Numbered from the stretch's first letter, positions 1-9,610 are shown. The stretch is 45,129 nucleotides of DNA from Gammaproteobacteria bacterium (GCA_029860045.1 JAOUBY010000001.1:65026-110154); one strand, 5' to 3'. Numbers and translations: made by a program. Notes: generated from the letters alone by a model not told the origin.

Positions 1-236
1 GAAATATCTCTTGTAAGTGCTTGAATAAAAATCCAATAGCCTGCTGCTGACCGCCGGCTGCCAGGCCCGGATGCCGTTCCCGATGCGGCCTATCCACTGC
101 GCTACATTCCATTAACTGCGCCAACCTTGTATATTACGCGGCCTTGTTCCTGCCGGAGTTTCCGCTGGAGAACTCACCCGACCATTCTCATGGCCGGGTA
201 TTCCTGTTTTTTATAAATCGATAGATGAGGTAATCC

Positions 237-1211
237 ATGGCTGTAAGAAATCGCCTCCACCGAAGTGAATTGGCTGTCCCCGGCAGTAATGCCCGCATGC
301 TAGAGAAGGCTCCGACGGCGGGTGCCGACGTGGTATTCCTGGACCTGGAAGATGCCGTGGCACCGGATGACAAGGCCCAGGCCCGCAAGAATGTTATCGA
401 GGCGCTCAATGACCTGGACTGGTCAAATTGTGCCGTGTCGGTGCGCATCAACGGTCTGGATACCCATTATTGCTACCGCGACATCGTCGACGTGGTGGAG
501 CAGGCGGGTGACAAGCTGGACACCATCCTTATTCCTAAAGTCGGGACACCGGCAGACATCCTGTATGTCTCTACCATGCTCGAACAGATCGAGGCGGCAA
601 AAGGCTTCAAGCCGATCAACCTGCATATCCTGATCGAAACCGCGCTGGGTATGGCCAATGTCGAGAGCATTGCGCAGACCTGTCCGGAACGCCTCGAGGC
701 CATGGTGTTCGGTGTCGCCGACTACGCAGCCTCTACCCAGGCACGCACCACCAACATGGGTGGCGCCAATCCCGACTACTACATGCTGACGCACCCGGAC
801 AACGAGGGGTCGCGTGAGCGTCACTGGGGCGACCAGTGGCACTTTGCCATATCGCGCATGGTGGTGGCCTGTCGCGCCTACGGCCTGCGTCCGATCGACG
901 GCCCGTTTGGTGATATCTCCGACCCTGAAGGTTACCTGGCCGTGTCACGCAGCGTGGCGGCACTGGGCGTCGAGGGCAAGTGGGCTATTCATCCCTCGCA
1001 GATCGAGCTCGCCAACCAGGTGTTCACGCCGGCTGACAAGGAAGTGGATCGTGCGCGCCGCATCCTGGTTGCCATGGATGAGGCCGCGAAGGAAGGCCGC
1101 GGTGCGGTTGCGCTGGATGGTCGCCTGATCGATGCTGCCTCGATTCGCCAGGCGCAGGTGCTGGTCGACAAGGCCACCCAGATCGAGCAGTCGCTGTCGG
1201 CGCGTCAATAA
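237..1211 (+). CDS. mcl: L-malyl-CoA lyase (HpcH/HpaI/CitE superfamily)
   Basis: Predicted to cleave (S)-malyl-CoA reversibly to acetyl-CoA and glyoxylate in the cytoplasm. The 324-residue protein closely follows serine-cycle malyl-CoA lyases: HRSELAVPGSN at 8-18, LDLEDAVAPDDK at 35-46, LIETALGMANVE at 132-143 and KWAIHPSQIELAN near 248-260. By family knowledge Glu134 and Asp162 (in FGVADYAAST) are the Mg2+ ligands and Arg70 lies in the active site. The ATG has a GAGG ribosome-binding site 8-9 bases upstream. The gene leads a three-gene operon with mtkA and mtkB, whose product is its substrate; this favours malyl-CoA over citramalyl-CoA or beta-methylmalyl-CoA as the main substrate, although such lyases are often promiscuous. 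Family is certain; physiological direction is not. Confidence 0.93.
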   Translation: MAVRNRLHRSELAVPGSNARMLEKAPTAGADVVFLDLEDAVAPDDKAQARKNVIEALNDLDWSNCAVSVRINGLDTHYCYRDIVDVVEQAGDKLDTILIPKVGTPADILYVSTMLEQIEAAKGFKPINLHILIETALGMANVESIAQTCPERLEAMVFGVADYAASTQARTTNMGGANPDYYMLTHPDNEGSRERHWGDQWHFAISRMVVACRAYGLRPIDGPFGDISDPEGYLAVSRSVAALGVEGKWAIHPSQIELANQVFTPADKEVDRARRILVAMDEAAKEGRGAVALDGRLIDAASIRQAQVLVDKATQIEQSLSARQ

Positions 1212-1234
1212 TTCAAGAGACTGGAGATAGATAC

Positions 1235-2404
1235 GTGAATATCCATGAATACCAGGCCAAGGAACTGCTCAGGAGTTATGGCGTTCCGGTCCCGGACGGT
1301 CGTGTTGCACACAATGTAGACAATGCCGCGACGGCTGCCGAGGAACTGGGCGGTGAGCGCTGGGTGGTCAAGGCACAGATCCATGCCGGAGGTCGCGGCA
1401 AGGGTGGCGGTGTAAAAGTTGCCAGTTCCATTGACGAGGTGCGTCAGTACACCAACCAGATGATCGGTGCTCAGCTGGTGACGCCGCAGACCGGGGCCGA
1501 AGGGCGGCTGGTGCAGCGCGTGCTGGTTGAGCAGGCCAGTAACATTGAGAAAGAATACTACCTGGGCATGGTCATCGATCGTGCCAGCCAGCGCATTACG
1601 GTGATCGCCTCGGCTTCCGGTGGCATGAACATCGAGGAAGTGGCGAAGGAGACACCCGAACGCGTGATTCGCGAGGCGGTCGATCCTGCCGTGGGGCTGA
1701 TGGGTTTCCAGTGCCGCAAGATAGCTGCAAAGATAGGGCTGCGAGGCAAGCAGATCGGCGAGGCGTCAAAATTGATGCTGGCACTGTATCGCGCCTTCCG
1801 CGACAAGGATGCGCTGCTGGTCGAGATCAATCCGCTGGCCGAGACCGGTGATGGTGCACTGATTGCCGTGGACGCCAAGATTTCATTTGATGGCAACGCA
1901 CTGTATCGACACCAGGACATTACCGAGTTGCGTGATTTTGACGAGGAAGATTCCAAAGAGGTCGAGGCAACCGGTCACGGCCTCAACTACATCGCTCTGG
2001 ATGGCAATGTCGGCTGTATCGTCAACGGCGCCGGACTGGCCATGGCAACCATGGATGCGATCAGCTTCCACAAGGGCAAGCCGGCCAACTTCCTGGATGT
2101 CGGTGGTGGCGCCTCCCCGGAGAAGGTCGGCAATGCATTCCGCATTGTGTTGCAGGACCCGAATGTAAAAATCATCCTGGTGAATATTTTCGCCGGTATC
2201 AATCGTTGTGACTGGATTGCCGAGGGCCTGGTGCAGGCCATGCGTGACCTGGAGATCAATGTGCCGATCGTGGTGCGGCTGGCGGGCACCAACGTGGAAC
2301 TGGGTGCTCCGATTCTTGAGCAGTCCGGTTTCCCGTTCATCATGGCAGACAATCTGGACGACGCGGCGACCCGGGTTATGACGACACTGGAGGCATCCTC
2401 ATGA
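1235..2404 (+). CDS. mtkA: Malate thiokinase (malate--CoA ligase) beta subunit
   Basis: ATP-grasp subunit of an ADP-forming acyl-CoA ligase; with MtkB it makes malyl-CoA from malate, ATP and CoA. The 389-residue protein has the N-terminal ATP-grasp fold (MNIHEYQAKELL start, VKAQIHAGGRGK at 45-56) and a C-terminal ligase domain. It resembles succinyl-CoA synthetase SucC, but the diagnostic C-terminal segments read NIFAGINRCD at 317-326 and RLAGTNVELG, as in methylotroph MtkA, where SucC has FGGIVRCD and RLEGNN. Together with the adjacent malyl-CoA lyase this supports malate as the substrate. The start is GTG, with GGAG about 9 bases upstream, 23 bases after mcl. It overlaps mtkB by four bases (ATGA), implying coupled translation. 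Confidence 0.9.
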   Translation: MNIHEYQAKELLRSYGVPVPDGRVAHNVDNAATAAEELGGERWVVKAQIHAGGRGKGGGVKVASSIDEVRQYTNQMIGAQLVTPQTGAEGRLVQRVLVEQASNIEKEYYLGMVIDRASQRITVIASASGGMNIEEVAKETPERVIREAVDPAVGLMGFQCRKIAAKIGLRGKQIGEASKLMLALYRAFRDKDALLVEINPLAETGDGALIAVDAKISFDGNALYRHQDITELRDFDEEDSKEVEATGHGLNYIALDGNVGCIVNGAGLAMATMDAISFHKGKPANFLDVGGGASPEKVGNAFRIVLQDPNVKIILVNIFAGINRCDWIAEGLVQAMRDLEINVPIVVRLAGTNVELGAPILEQSGFPFIMADNLDDAATRVMTTLEASS

Positions 2405-3270
2405 GTGTGTTCGTACATAAACATTCACGCGTCATCATCCAGGGCTTCACCGGGCAGCACGCGACTTTTCATGCCGAAGAGGCGATGAAAAACGGTACCA
2501 CCGTCGTTGGTGGCGTGACCCCGGGCAAGGGTGGGCAGGAACATCTCGGTCTGCCGGTGTTCGACACCGTCAGCCAGGCAGTCAGTGAGACAGGTGCGGA
2601 TGTCGCTGGAATTTTCGTGCCACCGCCGTTTGCCGCCGATGCCATCATGGAGGCGCTGGAGGCCGGTGTTGGCGTGGCAGTGGTGATTGCCGACGGCATC
2701 CCGGTTCAGGACATGGTCAAGGTGAAGCGCTATGCGAAGGATCGCAATGCCGTCATTATTGGCCCGAATACCCCGGGCATTATTACCCCGGATGCCTGCA
2801 AGGTCGGCATCATGCCGTCACACATTTACACCCCGGGCCGCATCGGTGTGGTGTCACGTTCGGGCACGCTTAATTACGAGGCTGTCCAGCAGATGTCGGA
2901 ACTCGGCATGGGTCAGTCGACCTCGGTCGGTATCGGCGGCGACCCGGTCAATGGCACCGACTTCGTGACCGTGCTGCGTGCCTTTGAAGAGGATGCGGAG
3001 ACCGATGCCGTTATCATGATCGGAGAGATCGGTGGCCAGCAGGAAGTCGAGGCGGCCCGCTGGGCGCGCGACAACATGAAAAAGCCGGTGGTCGGATTCA
3101 TCGCCGGCGTATCCGCTCCGCCGGGACGGCGCATGGGGCATGCCGGCGCCATCATTTCCGGCCAGGCAGATACCGCCAACGCCAAGATGGACATGATGGA
3201 GGAGCTGGGTGTGCACGTGGTGCGCAATCCGGCACTGATCGGTGAGACCGCCCACCGGGTGTTTTCCTGA
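2401..3270 (+). CDS. mtkB: Malate thiokinase alpha subunit
   Basis: Alpha subunit of the malate--CoA ligase, carrying the CoA-binding Rossmann domain and the phosphohistidine. In 289 residues it shows the CoA-binding N terminus (VIIQGFTGQHATFH at 11-24), GPNTPGIITP at 121-130, and RRMGHAGAII, in which His247 is the expected phosphorylated residue. Length matches SucD/MtkB. The start overlaps the mtkA stop as ATGA, so the two subunits should be made stoichiometrically. SucD of the citric-acid cycle is the obvious alternative; the partner MtkA signature and the upstream mcl argue against it. No strong terminator was found in the 266 bases before ndk. Confidence 0.9.
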   Translation: MSVFVHKHSRVIIQGFTGQHATFHAEEAMKNGTTVVGGVTPGKGGQEHLGLPVFDTVSQAVSETGADVAGIFVPPPFAADAIMEALEAGVGVAVVIADGIPVQDMVKVKRYAKDRNAVIIGPNTPGIITPDACKVGIMPSHIYTPGRIGVVSRSGTLNYEAVQQMSELGMGQSTSVGIGGDPVNGTDFVTVLRAFEEDAETDAVIMIGEIGGQQEVEAARWARDNMKKPVVGFIAGVSAPPGRRMGHAGAIISGQADTANAKMDMMEELGVHVVRNPALIGETAHRVFS

Positions 3271-3536
3271 CGGCAGCACGCCAAAATCATCTCCGCGGAG
3301 AGCACAGAGATCACCGGGCGAAAGCGCGCTAATTTCATGATTTGTGAGCTCTGTCTCCCCTGTGGCAGATGAAACCCGTCGGAATCGGCTCAGGGCCGGG
3401 TGTATTTTTCTCAAAAGTGGCACGGTGTCATTGCCTGAGCGCCGCCTTCCGCTTAAACTACCCGATTGAAATTATTCACTAAGCTCCCGTTTTCTGGCGG
3501 GTTTCTTGTTATCTATGAGTTAGTACGGAGTATGGC

Positions 3537-3965
3537 ATGGCAATTGAACGGACCTTTTCCATTATCAAACCTGATGCGGTCGCCAAGAATGTGATTGGCG
3601 AGATCGTCAGCCGCTTTGAGAAAAACGGCCTGCGCATCGTGGCGATGAAAATGCTGCACCTTTCCAAAGAGCAGGCGCAGGGCTTCTATGCCGTGCACAA
3701 GGAGCGTCCGTTTTATAACGATCTGGTCGAGTTCATGACCTCCGGGCCGGTGGTGGTGCAGGTGCTTGAAGGCGAAAATGCGATCCTGAAAAATCGCGAG
3801 CTGATGGGTGCTACCAATCCTGCCGATGCCGCACCGGGCACCATCCGTGCCGACTTCGCCAAGACGGTGGATGAGAATGCCGTGCACGGTTCCGATGCGC
3901 CGGAGACCGCGGCTGAAGAAATCAAGTTCTTCTTCAGCGACGGCCTGTGCCCGCGCACCCGCTAG
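3537..3965 (+). CDS. ndk: Nucleoside diphosphate kinase
   Basis: Transfers the gamma-phosphate of ATP to nucleoside diphosphates through a phosphohistidine. The 142-residue protein has the normal bacterial length, with Lys11 in SIIKPDAV and the catalytic His117 in NAVHGSD. The ATG has GGAG about 4-5 bases upstream. It stands 21 bases before rlmN, the common gammaproteobacterial ndk-rlmN-pilW-rodZ-hisS order, and probably shares a transcript with it. The preceding 266 bases (3271-3536) contain no gene that I can support and only a weak GC stem near 3485-3500. Confidence 0.97.
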   Translation: MAIERTFSIIKPDAVAKNVIGEIVSRFEKNGLRIVAMKMLHLSKEQAQGFYAVHKERPFYNDLVEFMTSGPVVVQVLEGENAILKNRELMGATNPADAAPGTIRADFAKTVDENAVHGSDAPETAAEEIKFFFSDGLCPRTR

Positions 3966-3986
3966 GCAACGACTGGCTGTAGCCAC

Positions 3987-5090
3987 ATGAGTACCGCTCC
4001 CCGAACCAACCTGCTGGATCTTGACCGCGCCGGACTGGAGGCATTCTTCACCGCGCAGGGCGAGAAAACATTTCGCGCCACACAGGTGATGAAGTGGATC
4101 TATGGCCAGGGTGTCGAGGAATTTGCCGCCATGAGCAATATTAGCAAGGCGCTGCAGGCACGCCTCGAGGAACTGGCCGTGATCGACCTGCCGGAAGTCG
4201 CCTCGGACAACCTGTCCGATGACGGTTCACGCAAGTGGCTGTTCCGGCTGGGCGACGGTAACTGCATCGAAACGGTATATATCCCGGAAGCGGAGCGTGG
4301 CACGCTGTGCGTGTCGTCGCAGGTGGGATGTATGCTCAATTGCGGTTTCTGTTCCACCGCACAACAGGGATTCAACCGTAACCTGTCGACTGGTGAGATC
4401 ATTGCCCAGCTCTGGATGGCAACGCGGCTGCTCGGACAGCAGCCGGGTGGTGATCGGCTGATATCCAACGTGGTGATGATGGGTATGGGCGAGCCGCTGC
4501 TTAACTACGACAATGTGATTTCTGCTATGCGCATCATGCTGGATGATTTCGGCTATGGGCTGTCGAAACGCCGTATTACCCTGAGCACTGCCGGCGTTGT
4601 GCCGGCCATCAGGCAGTTGCGCGAAGACTGTGATGTCAGTCTTGCGGTGTCCCTGCATGCACCAAATGACAGCTTGCGTAATGAACTGGTCCCGCTGAAC
4701 AGGAAATACCCGATACGTGACCTGCTGGACACCTGCAAGGCCTATGTCGGTGAGGGGCGTCGCCGGGTGACCTTCGAATACGTCATGCTGGCTGGTGTCA
4801 ACGACAGCGACCAGCATGCGCGCGAACTGGTGCAATGTCTTGAAGGGGTTCCGGCCAAGGTCAACCTGATTCCGTTTAACCCGTTCCCGCAGACACGCTA
4901 CCTGCGCAGTTCGAACAACCGTATCCATCGTTTTTTCGAGATTCTCAACAGCGCCGGCATCGTGACTATCACCCGCAAGACGCGCGGTGATGATATTGAT
5001 GCTGCTTGCGGACAGCTTGCCGGAAAGTTTCAGGACCGTACCCGGCGTCGGGTGCGCAGCCAGACGGCCAACCAGGTGACTCCCGTATGA
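3987..5090 (+). CDS. rlmN: Dual-specificity 23S rRNA A2503 / tRNA A37 C2-methyltransferase
   Basis: Radical-SAM enzyme that methylates C2 of A2503 in 23S rRNA and A37 in some tRNAs. The cluster-binding CxxxCxxC is Cys115, Cys119 and Cys122 ([13 protein letters not shown]), and the C-terminal Cys341 in DAACGQLA is the expected methyl-carrying cysteine. [13 protein letters not shown] follows the cluster, as in the family. Length 367 is typical, with a short basic tail (about 25 residues) after Cys341. The stop overlaps the start of the next gene as ATGA. The alternative in this family, the resistance enzyme Cfr, is less likely given the housekeeping context. Confidence 0.96.
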   Translation: MSTAPRTNLLDLDRAGLEAFFTAQGEKTFRATQVMKWIYGQGVEEFAAMSNISKALQARLEELAVIDLPEVASDNLSDDGSRKWLFRLGDGNCIETVYIPEAERGTLCVSSQVGCMLNCGFCSTAQQGFNRNLSTGEIIAQLWMATRLLGQQPGGDRLISNVVMMGMGEPLLNYDNVISAMRIMLDDFGYGLSKRRITLSTAGVVPAIRQLREDCDVSLAVSLHAPNDSLRNELVPLNRKYPIRDLLDTCKAYVGEGRRRVTFEYVMLAGVNDSDQHARELVQCLEGVPAKVNLIPFNPFPQTRYLRSSNNRIHRFFEILNSAGIVTITRKTRGDDIDAACGQLAGKFQDRTRRRVRSQTANQVTPV

Positions 5091-5863
5091 TCCACAAATC
5101 ATTGTATGCCTGCGTCTGGTCAGTGCTGCTGCTGTCCGCCTGTGCGAGCAATACCACGCTGGATAATGACAGCAACAAGCCCGCCGTTGCCGCCCAGGCA
5201 AACACACAGCTCGGTATCGAGTACCTGCGCAACGGTGAATATGACATGTCGCTGAAGAAGCTGCTCAAGGCAATAGAAGTGAAGCCGGACTATGCCATGG
5301 CACATAATGTCATAGCGGTGCTGTATGAGCGTGTCGGCAACGACGAGCTTGCCGGAAAACACTACCGGCGCGGGCTGAAACTCGATCCGGACAATGCCGA
5401 CAGCCATAATAACTATGGGCAGTTTCTGTGCCGCACCGGTCGCCACCAGAAGGCCGAAGAGGAATTCCGGGTTGCAGCCAATAACCGCTTCTACAGGACT
5501 CCGCAGCTACCCCTGCTGAATGCCGGCATGTGCATGGCGGAGATACCTGATCTGGAGAAGGCTGAAGAGTATTTCCGCATGGCGCTGGACAGCAATCCCG
5601 GGTTCGGGCCGGCACTGCTGCAGATGGCGAAACTTGCATTTCAGAAGCAGGACTATCTCAAGGTGCGTGCCTACCTGCAGCGCTTCCAGGTCGTGGAGAA
5701 GCAAACGCCGGAGAGCCTGTGGCTGGGTGTTCGCAGTGAATATGAACTCAAGGATCACCAGGCCTGGGGAAATTATGCGCTGCAACTGAGAAATCTGCAT
5801 CCCGATAGCGAGCAGGCCGCTTTGCTGCTGGAGTGGGAGAATGAACGCCGCGCCGGGAACTGA
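5087..5863 (+). CDS. pilW: PilW/PilF-type TPR lipoprotein (type IV pilus biogenesis)
   Basis: Outer-membrane TPR lipoprotein needed in relatives for PilQ secretin assembly. I chose the ATG at 5087, which overlaps the rlmN stop, because it puts a lipoprotein signal directly at the N terminus: a hydrophobic stretch ending in the lipobox LSAC with Cys19. The 258-residue protein then has about six tetratricopeptide repeats, for example around 47-80 and 81-114 ([16 protein letters not shown]). It sits between rlmN and rodZ, the standard pilW/pilF position. It overlaps rodZ by 23 bases. No other pilus gene is in the window, so the pilus role rests on family and position. Confidence 0.87.
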   Translation: MIHKSLYACVWSVLLLSACASNTTLDNDSNKPAVAAQANTQLGIEYLRNGEYDMSLKKLLKAIEVKPDYAMAHNVIAVLYERVGNDELAGKHYRRGLKLDPDNADSHNNYGQFLCRTGRHQKAEEEFRVAANNRFYRTPQLPLLNAGMCMAEIPDLEKAEEYFRMALDSNPGFGPALLQMAKLAFQKQDYLKVRAYLQRFQVVEKQTPESLWLGVRSEYELKDHQAWGNYALQLRNLHPDSEQAALLLEWENERRAGN

Positions 5864-6338
5864 AACCGGTTTGGGCCTGGGAGTCGATGCAACTGCGTCG
5901 ATTGGCGCGCAGCTGACAGCGGCCAGAAAGGCGCGCAAGCTGGAAATAGACAAGGTTGCGCATGAGCTGAAGCTGGATGTGGCGGTGATCAGGGCGCTGG
6001 AGAACGATGATGGTGCTGCCTTACCGGCACCCATTTTTGTCAAGGGATACCTGCGCAGTTACGCAAGGCTGGTCGGGCTGCCGGAAGACGGGCTGGTCAG
6101 GAGCTATGCGCAACAGGTGGGTGAACTGCCGCCGCTGACGGTTACGCGCGTCAAGCGACCGGCCCTGTTGTTTAGGCTGCCTTCAACCAGGCTATTGAGA
6201 AATATTGTGCTGTTGCTGTTATTGCTGATCATGCTGTGGCTTGCCTGGCCGTTTGTCGAGCGGCTGCTGGATTCGCGCGGCGGGCAACAGCTGGAGCAGA
6301 CCCCGGGGCATCTTGAATTGCCAGCGGCGGGGCGTTGA
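5841..6338 (+). CDS. rodZ: Short RodZ-like helix-turn-helix membrane protein
   Basis: Cytoskeletal RodZ-like protein that in relatives links MreB to the elongasome. An N-terminal Xre-type HTH occupies about residues 18-90 (IGAQLTAARKARKLEIDKVA, FVKGYLRSYARLVGL), then a basic juxtamembrane stretch and one transmembrane helix at about 120-139. Only some 26 residues follow the membrane helix, so the periplasmic beta domain (DUF4115) of full-length RodZ is missing: 165 residues against 337 in E. coli. The sequence runs to a clean stop at 6336-6338. The start overlaps the end of pilW. It may be a naturally short form or a truncated gene. Confidence 0.85.
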   Translation: MNAAPGTETGLGLGVDATASIGAQLTAARKARKLEIDKVAHELKLDVAVIRALENDDGAALPAPIFVKGYLRSYARLVGLPEDGLVRSYAQQVGELPPLTVTRVKRPALLFRLPSTRLLRNIVLLLLLLIMLWLAWPFVERLLDSRGGQQLEQTPGHLELPAAGR

Positions 6339-6381
6339 GCGGAACAGTTGATTCATCTGAAACAGGTATTCACGGCAATCC

Positions 6382-7665
6382 ATGGCGAAGACAATACAGG
6401 CCGTCAGAGGCATGAACGACATCCTTCCGGGGGCGTCTTCTGCCTGGCAACATCTGGAATCCGTGTTACGCGAGGTCGTGCATGCCTATGGCTACACCGA
6501 GATGCGACTGCCGTTGCTGGAGAAGACCGAGTTATTCAAACGCTCGATAGGCGAGGTCACCGATATTGTCGAAAAGGAGATGTATACCTTTGAGGACCGT
6601 AACGGCGACAGCCTGACCCTGCGCCCCGAGGGTACGGCCGGTTGTGTGCGTGCCTGCATGGAGCACGGCCTGCTGCATAACCAGGTGCAACGGCTCTGGT
6701 ATGGCGGCCCGATGTTCCGCCACGAACGTCCGCAGAAGGGACGCTACCGGCAGTTCCACCAGCTTGGCGTGGAGTCCTTTGGTATGGCCGGGCCGGATAT
6801 CGATGCCGAGATGATATTCATGACGGCACGCATGTGGCAGCGACTGGGGCTTGAGCACACTACGCTGCAGGTCAATTCGCTGGGTACACCGCAAGCGCGC
6901 AGCAGCTACCGTGCGGCACTGGTTGAATACCTGAAGGGCCGTTACGACGAACTGGATGAGGACAGCAGGCGTCGGCTGGAGTCCAATCCACTACGCATTC
7001 TTGATAGCAAGAATCCTGCGCTGCAGGTAGTTGTGGAAGCGGCGCCGGTATTGCCGGATTACCTGGATGAGGAATCACGGGAGCACTTCGCGGGTCTGCT
7101 GGCCTTGCTGGATGCGGCCGGGATCGACTATGAAGTGAATCCGCGGCTGGTGCGCGGACTGGATTACTATTCACGAACGGTATTTGAGTGGGTCACCGAC
7201 CAGCTGGGTGCGCAGGGGACCATCTGCGCCGGCGGCCGCTATGATGGACTGGTGGAATACCTCGGTGGACGTCCGACCCCGGCATTTGGTTTCGCGGTGG
7301 GTCTGGAACGCCTGCTGGCACTGTTGCAGGAGTCCGGTGTGGAGTTTCCGGACGGATGCCCGCACCTGTACCTGGTGCTGGTTGGTGAACAGGGTCGACT
7401 GCGCGGACTGGTGTTTGCAGACGAATTGCGCGACGCGCTGCCCGGGCTGCGTGTGCAGTGCAATTGTGATGGCGGCAGTTTCAAGAGCCAGTTCAAACGC
7501 GCGGACAGGAGCGGTGCAGAATATGCGCTGGTGCTGGGGGATGATGAAGTGGAACAGCAGACGGCTACCCTGAAGCCGTTGCGTACCGACGCCGGGCAGG
7601 AGGTCCTGCAGCAGCAGGACACTGCTGCACGCTTGCGTAAGTTGCTGGCAAGTGCCCCGGTCTGA
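6382..7665 (+). CDS. hisS: Histidine--tRNA ligase
   Basis: Class II synthetase that charges tRNA-His. The 427-residue protein starts with the family N terminus [11 protein letters not shown], carries motif 2 around [15 protein letters not shown], the [12 protein letters not shown] segment, and the histidine-specific [13 protein letters not shown], and ends with an anticodon-binding domain. It normally follows ispG in this cluster; here it lies 43 bases after rodZ with no ispG between. The ATG at 6382 is preceded by no strong ribosome-binding site. A perfect TATAAT at 7675-7680, just after its stop, may be a -10 box for yfgM, but no good -35 is placed with it. Confidence 0.97.
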   Translation: MAKTIQAVRGMNDILPGASSAWQHLESVLREVVHAYGYTEMRLPLLEKTELFKRSIGEVTDIVEKEMYTFEDRNGDSLTLRPEGTAGCVRACMEHGLLHNQVQRLWYGGPMFRHERPQKGRYRQFHQLGVESFGMAGPDIDAEMIFMTARMWQRLGLEHTTLQVNSLGTPQARSSYRAALVEYLKGRYDELDEDSRRRLESNPLRILDSKNPALQVVVEAAPVLPDYLDEESREHFAGLLALLDAAGIDYEVNPRLVRGLDYYSRTVFEWVTDQLGAQGTICAGGRYDGLVEYLGGRPTPAFGFAVGLERLLALLQESGVEFPDGCPHLYLVLVGEQGRLRGLVFADELRDALPGLRVQCNCDGGSFKSQFKRADRSGAEYALVLGDDEVEQQTATLKPLRTDAGQEVLQQQDTAARLRKLLASAPV

Positions 7666-7704
7666 GGTGCAGGATATAATTCATACTATAAACAGGAGTG
7701 GTTG

Positions 7705-8364
7705 ATGGACACGCACGCTACAGAAGATCAGCAGATTGCAGCGCTCAAGAAATGGTGGAAGTCGAACAGTGGTTCGATTGTCACTGGCATTATTCTGGGT
7801 CTGGCTGTCTTGTTTGGCACCAAGGCATGGTTTGCATGGCAGGACAAGATTGCCCGGCAGGCCTCTGATGTATATGCCGTAATGATGACTGCGCTGCAAA
7901 ACGGTAATAACCAGGCAGTTACGGAAAAGGCCGGTGTATTGATTGCTGATTTCAGTAATACGCCGTATGCCGCGCTGGCGGCTCTGTCACTTGCCCGCTT
8001 GCGTATTGAAGACGGCGAGCTGGATGCGGCTGCCACCCAGCTGCAGTGGGTACTTGATAACGGTGGCACCGATTATGTGCGCGATACCGCACGCCTGCGG
8101 CTTGCGCGTGTGAAACTGGCACAGGGAGATCCGGATGCCGCCGAGTCGGTACTCGGTAATGCCGGCAGCAGCAGTGCTGCCGAGGCCCTGTTTTCCGAGG
8201 TGCGGGGTGATATACACCTGGCACGGGGTGATCGCGATCAGGCCCTGGCCTCCTACCAGCGGGCGCTTGCGAGCATGAGTGAAGATTTCACCGGACGTGC
8301 ACTGTTGCAACTTAAATACGACGACCTCGTATCCAGTACCGCCGCGGCAGGGACTGCACAGTGA
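7705..8364 (+). CDS. yfgM: YfgM-type TPR protein, ancillary SecYEG translocon subunit
   Basis: Inner-membrane TPR protein associated in E. coli with SecYEG and PpiD. The ATG at 7705 is preferred over the in-frame TTG at 7702 because AGGAG at 7694-7698 lies 6 bases before it. The 219-residue product has a short cytoplasmic segment, a transmembrane helix at about 24-45 (SIVTGIILGLAVLFGTKAW), and a periplasmic domain with TPR-like repeats (LAQGDPDAAESVLGNAG, LARGDRDQALASYQRAL). It lies between hisS and bamB in the conserved order. Its stop overlaps the GTG start of bamB. Confidence 0.92.
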   Translation: MDTHATEDQQIAALKKWWKSNSGSIVTGIILGLAVLFGTKAWFAWQDKIARQASDVYAVMMTALQNGNNQAVTEKAGVLIADFSNTPYAALAALSLARLRIEDGELDAAATQLQWVLDNGGTDYVRDTARLRLARVKLAQGDPDAAESVLGNAGSSSAAEALFSEVRGDIHLARGDRDQALASYQRALASMSEDFTGRALLQLKYDDLVSSTAAAGTAQ

Positions 8365-9536
8365 TACGTGTTTTCGTCATGCTCTGGCTGGCCGGCCTGC
8401 TGGCCGGTTGCTCGACCATGTCATCCTGGTACGAAGGTGTGCTCGGTGGCGAGGACAACTCTGCGCCGCTGGCGCCGCTGACGAAGATTGAGAAACCGGT
8501 ATCACTTGCCAGGGTATGGAGTGACAGCATCGGAGTCGGCCATGACGAGCAGTTCGTTAACCTGGCCCCGGCTGTCGATGACGGCCGACTGTACATAGCC
8601 GATCGCAAGGGGCGGGTGGTTGCGCTGGATGCTGCCACCGGCAAGGAATTCTGGTCGGTGCAAACCGGTGCCGTGTTGTCAGCCGGTCCGGCGGTTGGTT
8701 CCGGGCAGGTGCTGCTGGGCAGCAGTGATGCGGAAGTAATCGCGCTCGACAGCGGGGATGGTTCGCTGCGCTGGAAGGTGGAAGTCAGCAGCGAGGTGCT
8801 GTCGCAGCCACGGCTCGATCTCGACCGGGTAATCGTGCAAACCGCCGATGGCAGCATCGCCGGTCTGGATGCGGAAAACGGCGAACAGGTGTGGGTCATC
8901 GATCGTACGGTCCCGGTACTGACCCTGCGTGGAACCAGCAGCCCGGCAGTGAAACACGGCCTGGTCATTGCCGGGTTTTCAAATGGCAAGCTGGCTGCGT
9001 TCAGTGCTGAAAAGGGTTTTATAGCGTGGGAGAAGAGCATCGCCATCCCGCAGGGCCGCTCGGAGCTGGAACGTATTGTAGATATCGATGGCAGTCCGGT
9101 CATCGCCGGTGATGCCGCCTATGTCGCCACCTACCAGGGTCGTATTGCCCGGATTGATATTCAGGATGGCAACACGAGCTGGGAGCGTGACATGTCATCC
9201 AGCGCCGGACTCGGTGTGGACTATTCACAGGTCTATGTGACGGATGACAACAGTCATGTCTGGGCGCTGTCCAGGAGCAACGGCGCCTCGGCATGGAAAC
9301 TGGAGGCACTGGAAAATCGCGGCTTAACGGCACCGGCGCCATTTGACGACTATGTCGTGGTTGCTGATACCGAGGGGTACGTGCACCTGTTGTCACGCTA
9401 TGACGGACACATCGCGGGACGCATCGAACTGGACAGCAAGGGTATCAACACACCGCCACTGGTCGTTGGTGACATGCTGTATGTCTACGGCAATTCCGGC
9501 AAGCTGGCAGCCTTTTCAATCCAGGAGAGCCGGTAA
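8361..9536 (+). CDS. bamB: BamB, outer-membrane protein assembly lipoprotein
   Basis: Beta-propeller lipoprotein of the BAM complex, which inserts outer-membrane proteins. The start is GTG, overlapping the yfgM stop. A signal peptide ends in the lipobox LAGC (Cys17), followed by a 391-residue protein with repeated PQQ-like blades, each with a turn such as ALDAATGKEFW, ALDSGDGSLRW and GLDAENGEQVW. Length equals that of E. coli BamB (392). Position between yfgM and der is standard. Seventy-four bases without an obvious terminator separate it from der. Confidence 0.95.
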   Translation: MIRVFVMLWLAGLLAGCSTMSSWYEGVLGGEDNSAPLAPLTKIEKPVSLARVWSDSIGVGHDEQFVNLAPAVDDGRLYIADRKGRVVALDAATGKEFWSVQTGAVLSAGPAVGSGQVLLGSSDAEVIALDSGDGSLRWKVEVSSEVLSQPRLDLDRVIVQTADGSIAGLDAENGEQVWVIDRTVPVLTLRGTSSPAVKHGLVIAGFSNGKLAAFSAEKGFIAWEKSIAIPQGRSELERIVDIDGSPVIAGDAAYVATYQGRIARIDIQDGNTSWERDMSSSAGLGVDYSQVYVTDDNSHVWALSRSNGASAWKLEALENRGLTAPAPFDDYVVVADTEGYVHLLSRYDGHIAGRIELDSKGINTPPLVVGDMLYVYGNSGKLAAFSIQESR

Positions 9537-9610
9537 TTCCGCGGACGCCTGAGCGCATATCGCATAAGGTGGTCTTCTGTGCCATCTTGTAGCGTGAGCA
9601 GACTGATTTC

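Noticed and set aside
1235-3270. sucCD (succinyl-CoA synthetase)
   Set aside because: The C-terminal signature FAGINRCD/RLAGTN and the upstream malyl-CoA lyase fit malate thiokinase better than SucCD.
3271-3536. Possible RNA gene or terminator between mtkB and ndk
   Set aside because: Only a short CCCG/CGGG stem with a weak T run is present; no tRNA, promoter pair or conserved RNA motif could be read.
4227-5207. Leftward 326-codon open frame
   Set aside because: It is antisense to rlmN, has no recognisable motif, and has an atypical His/Arg-rich composition typical of shadow frames in GC-rich DNA.
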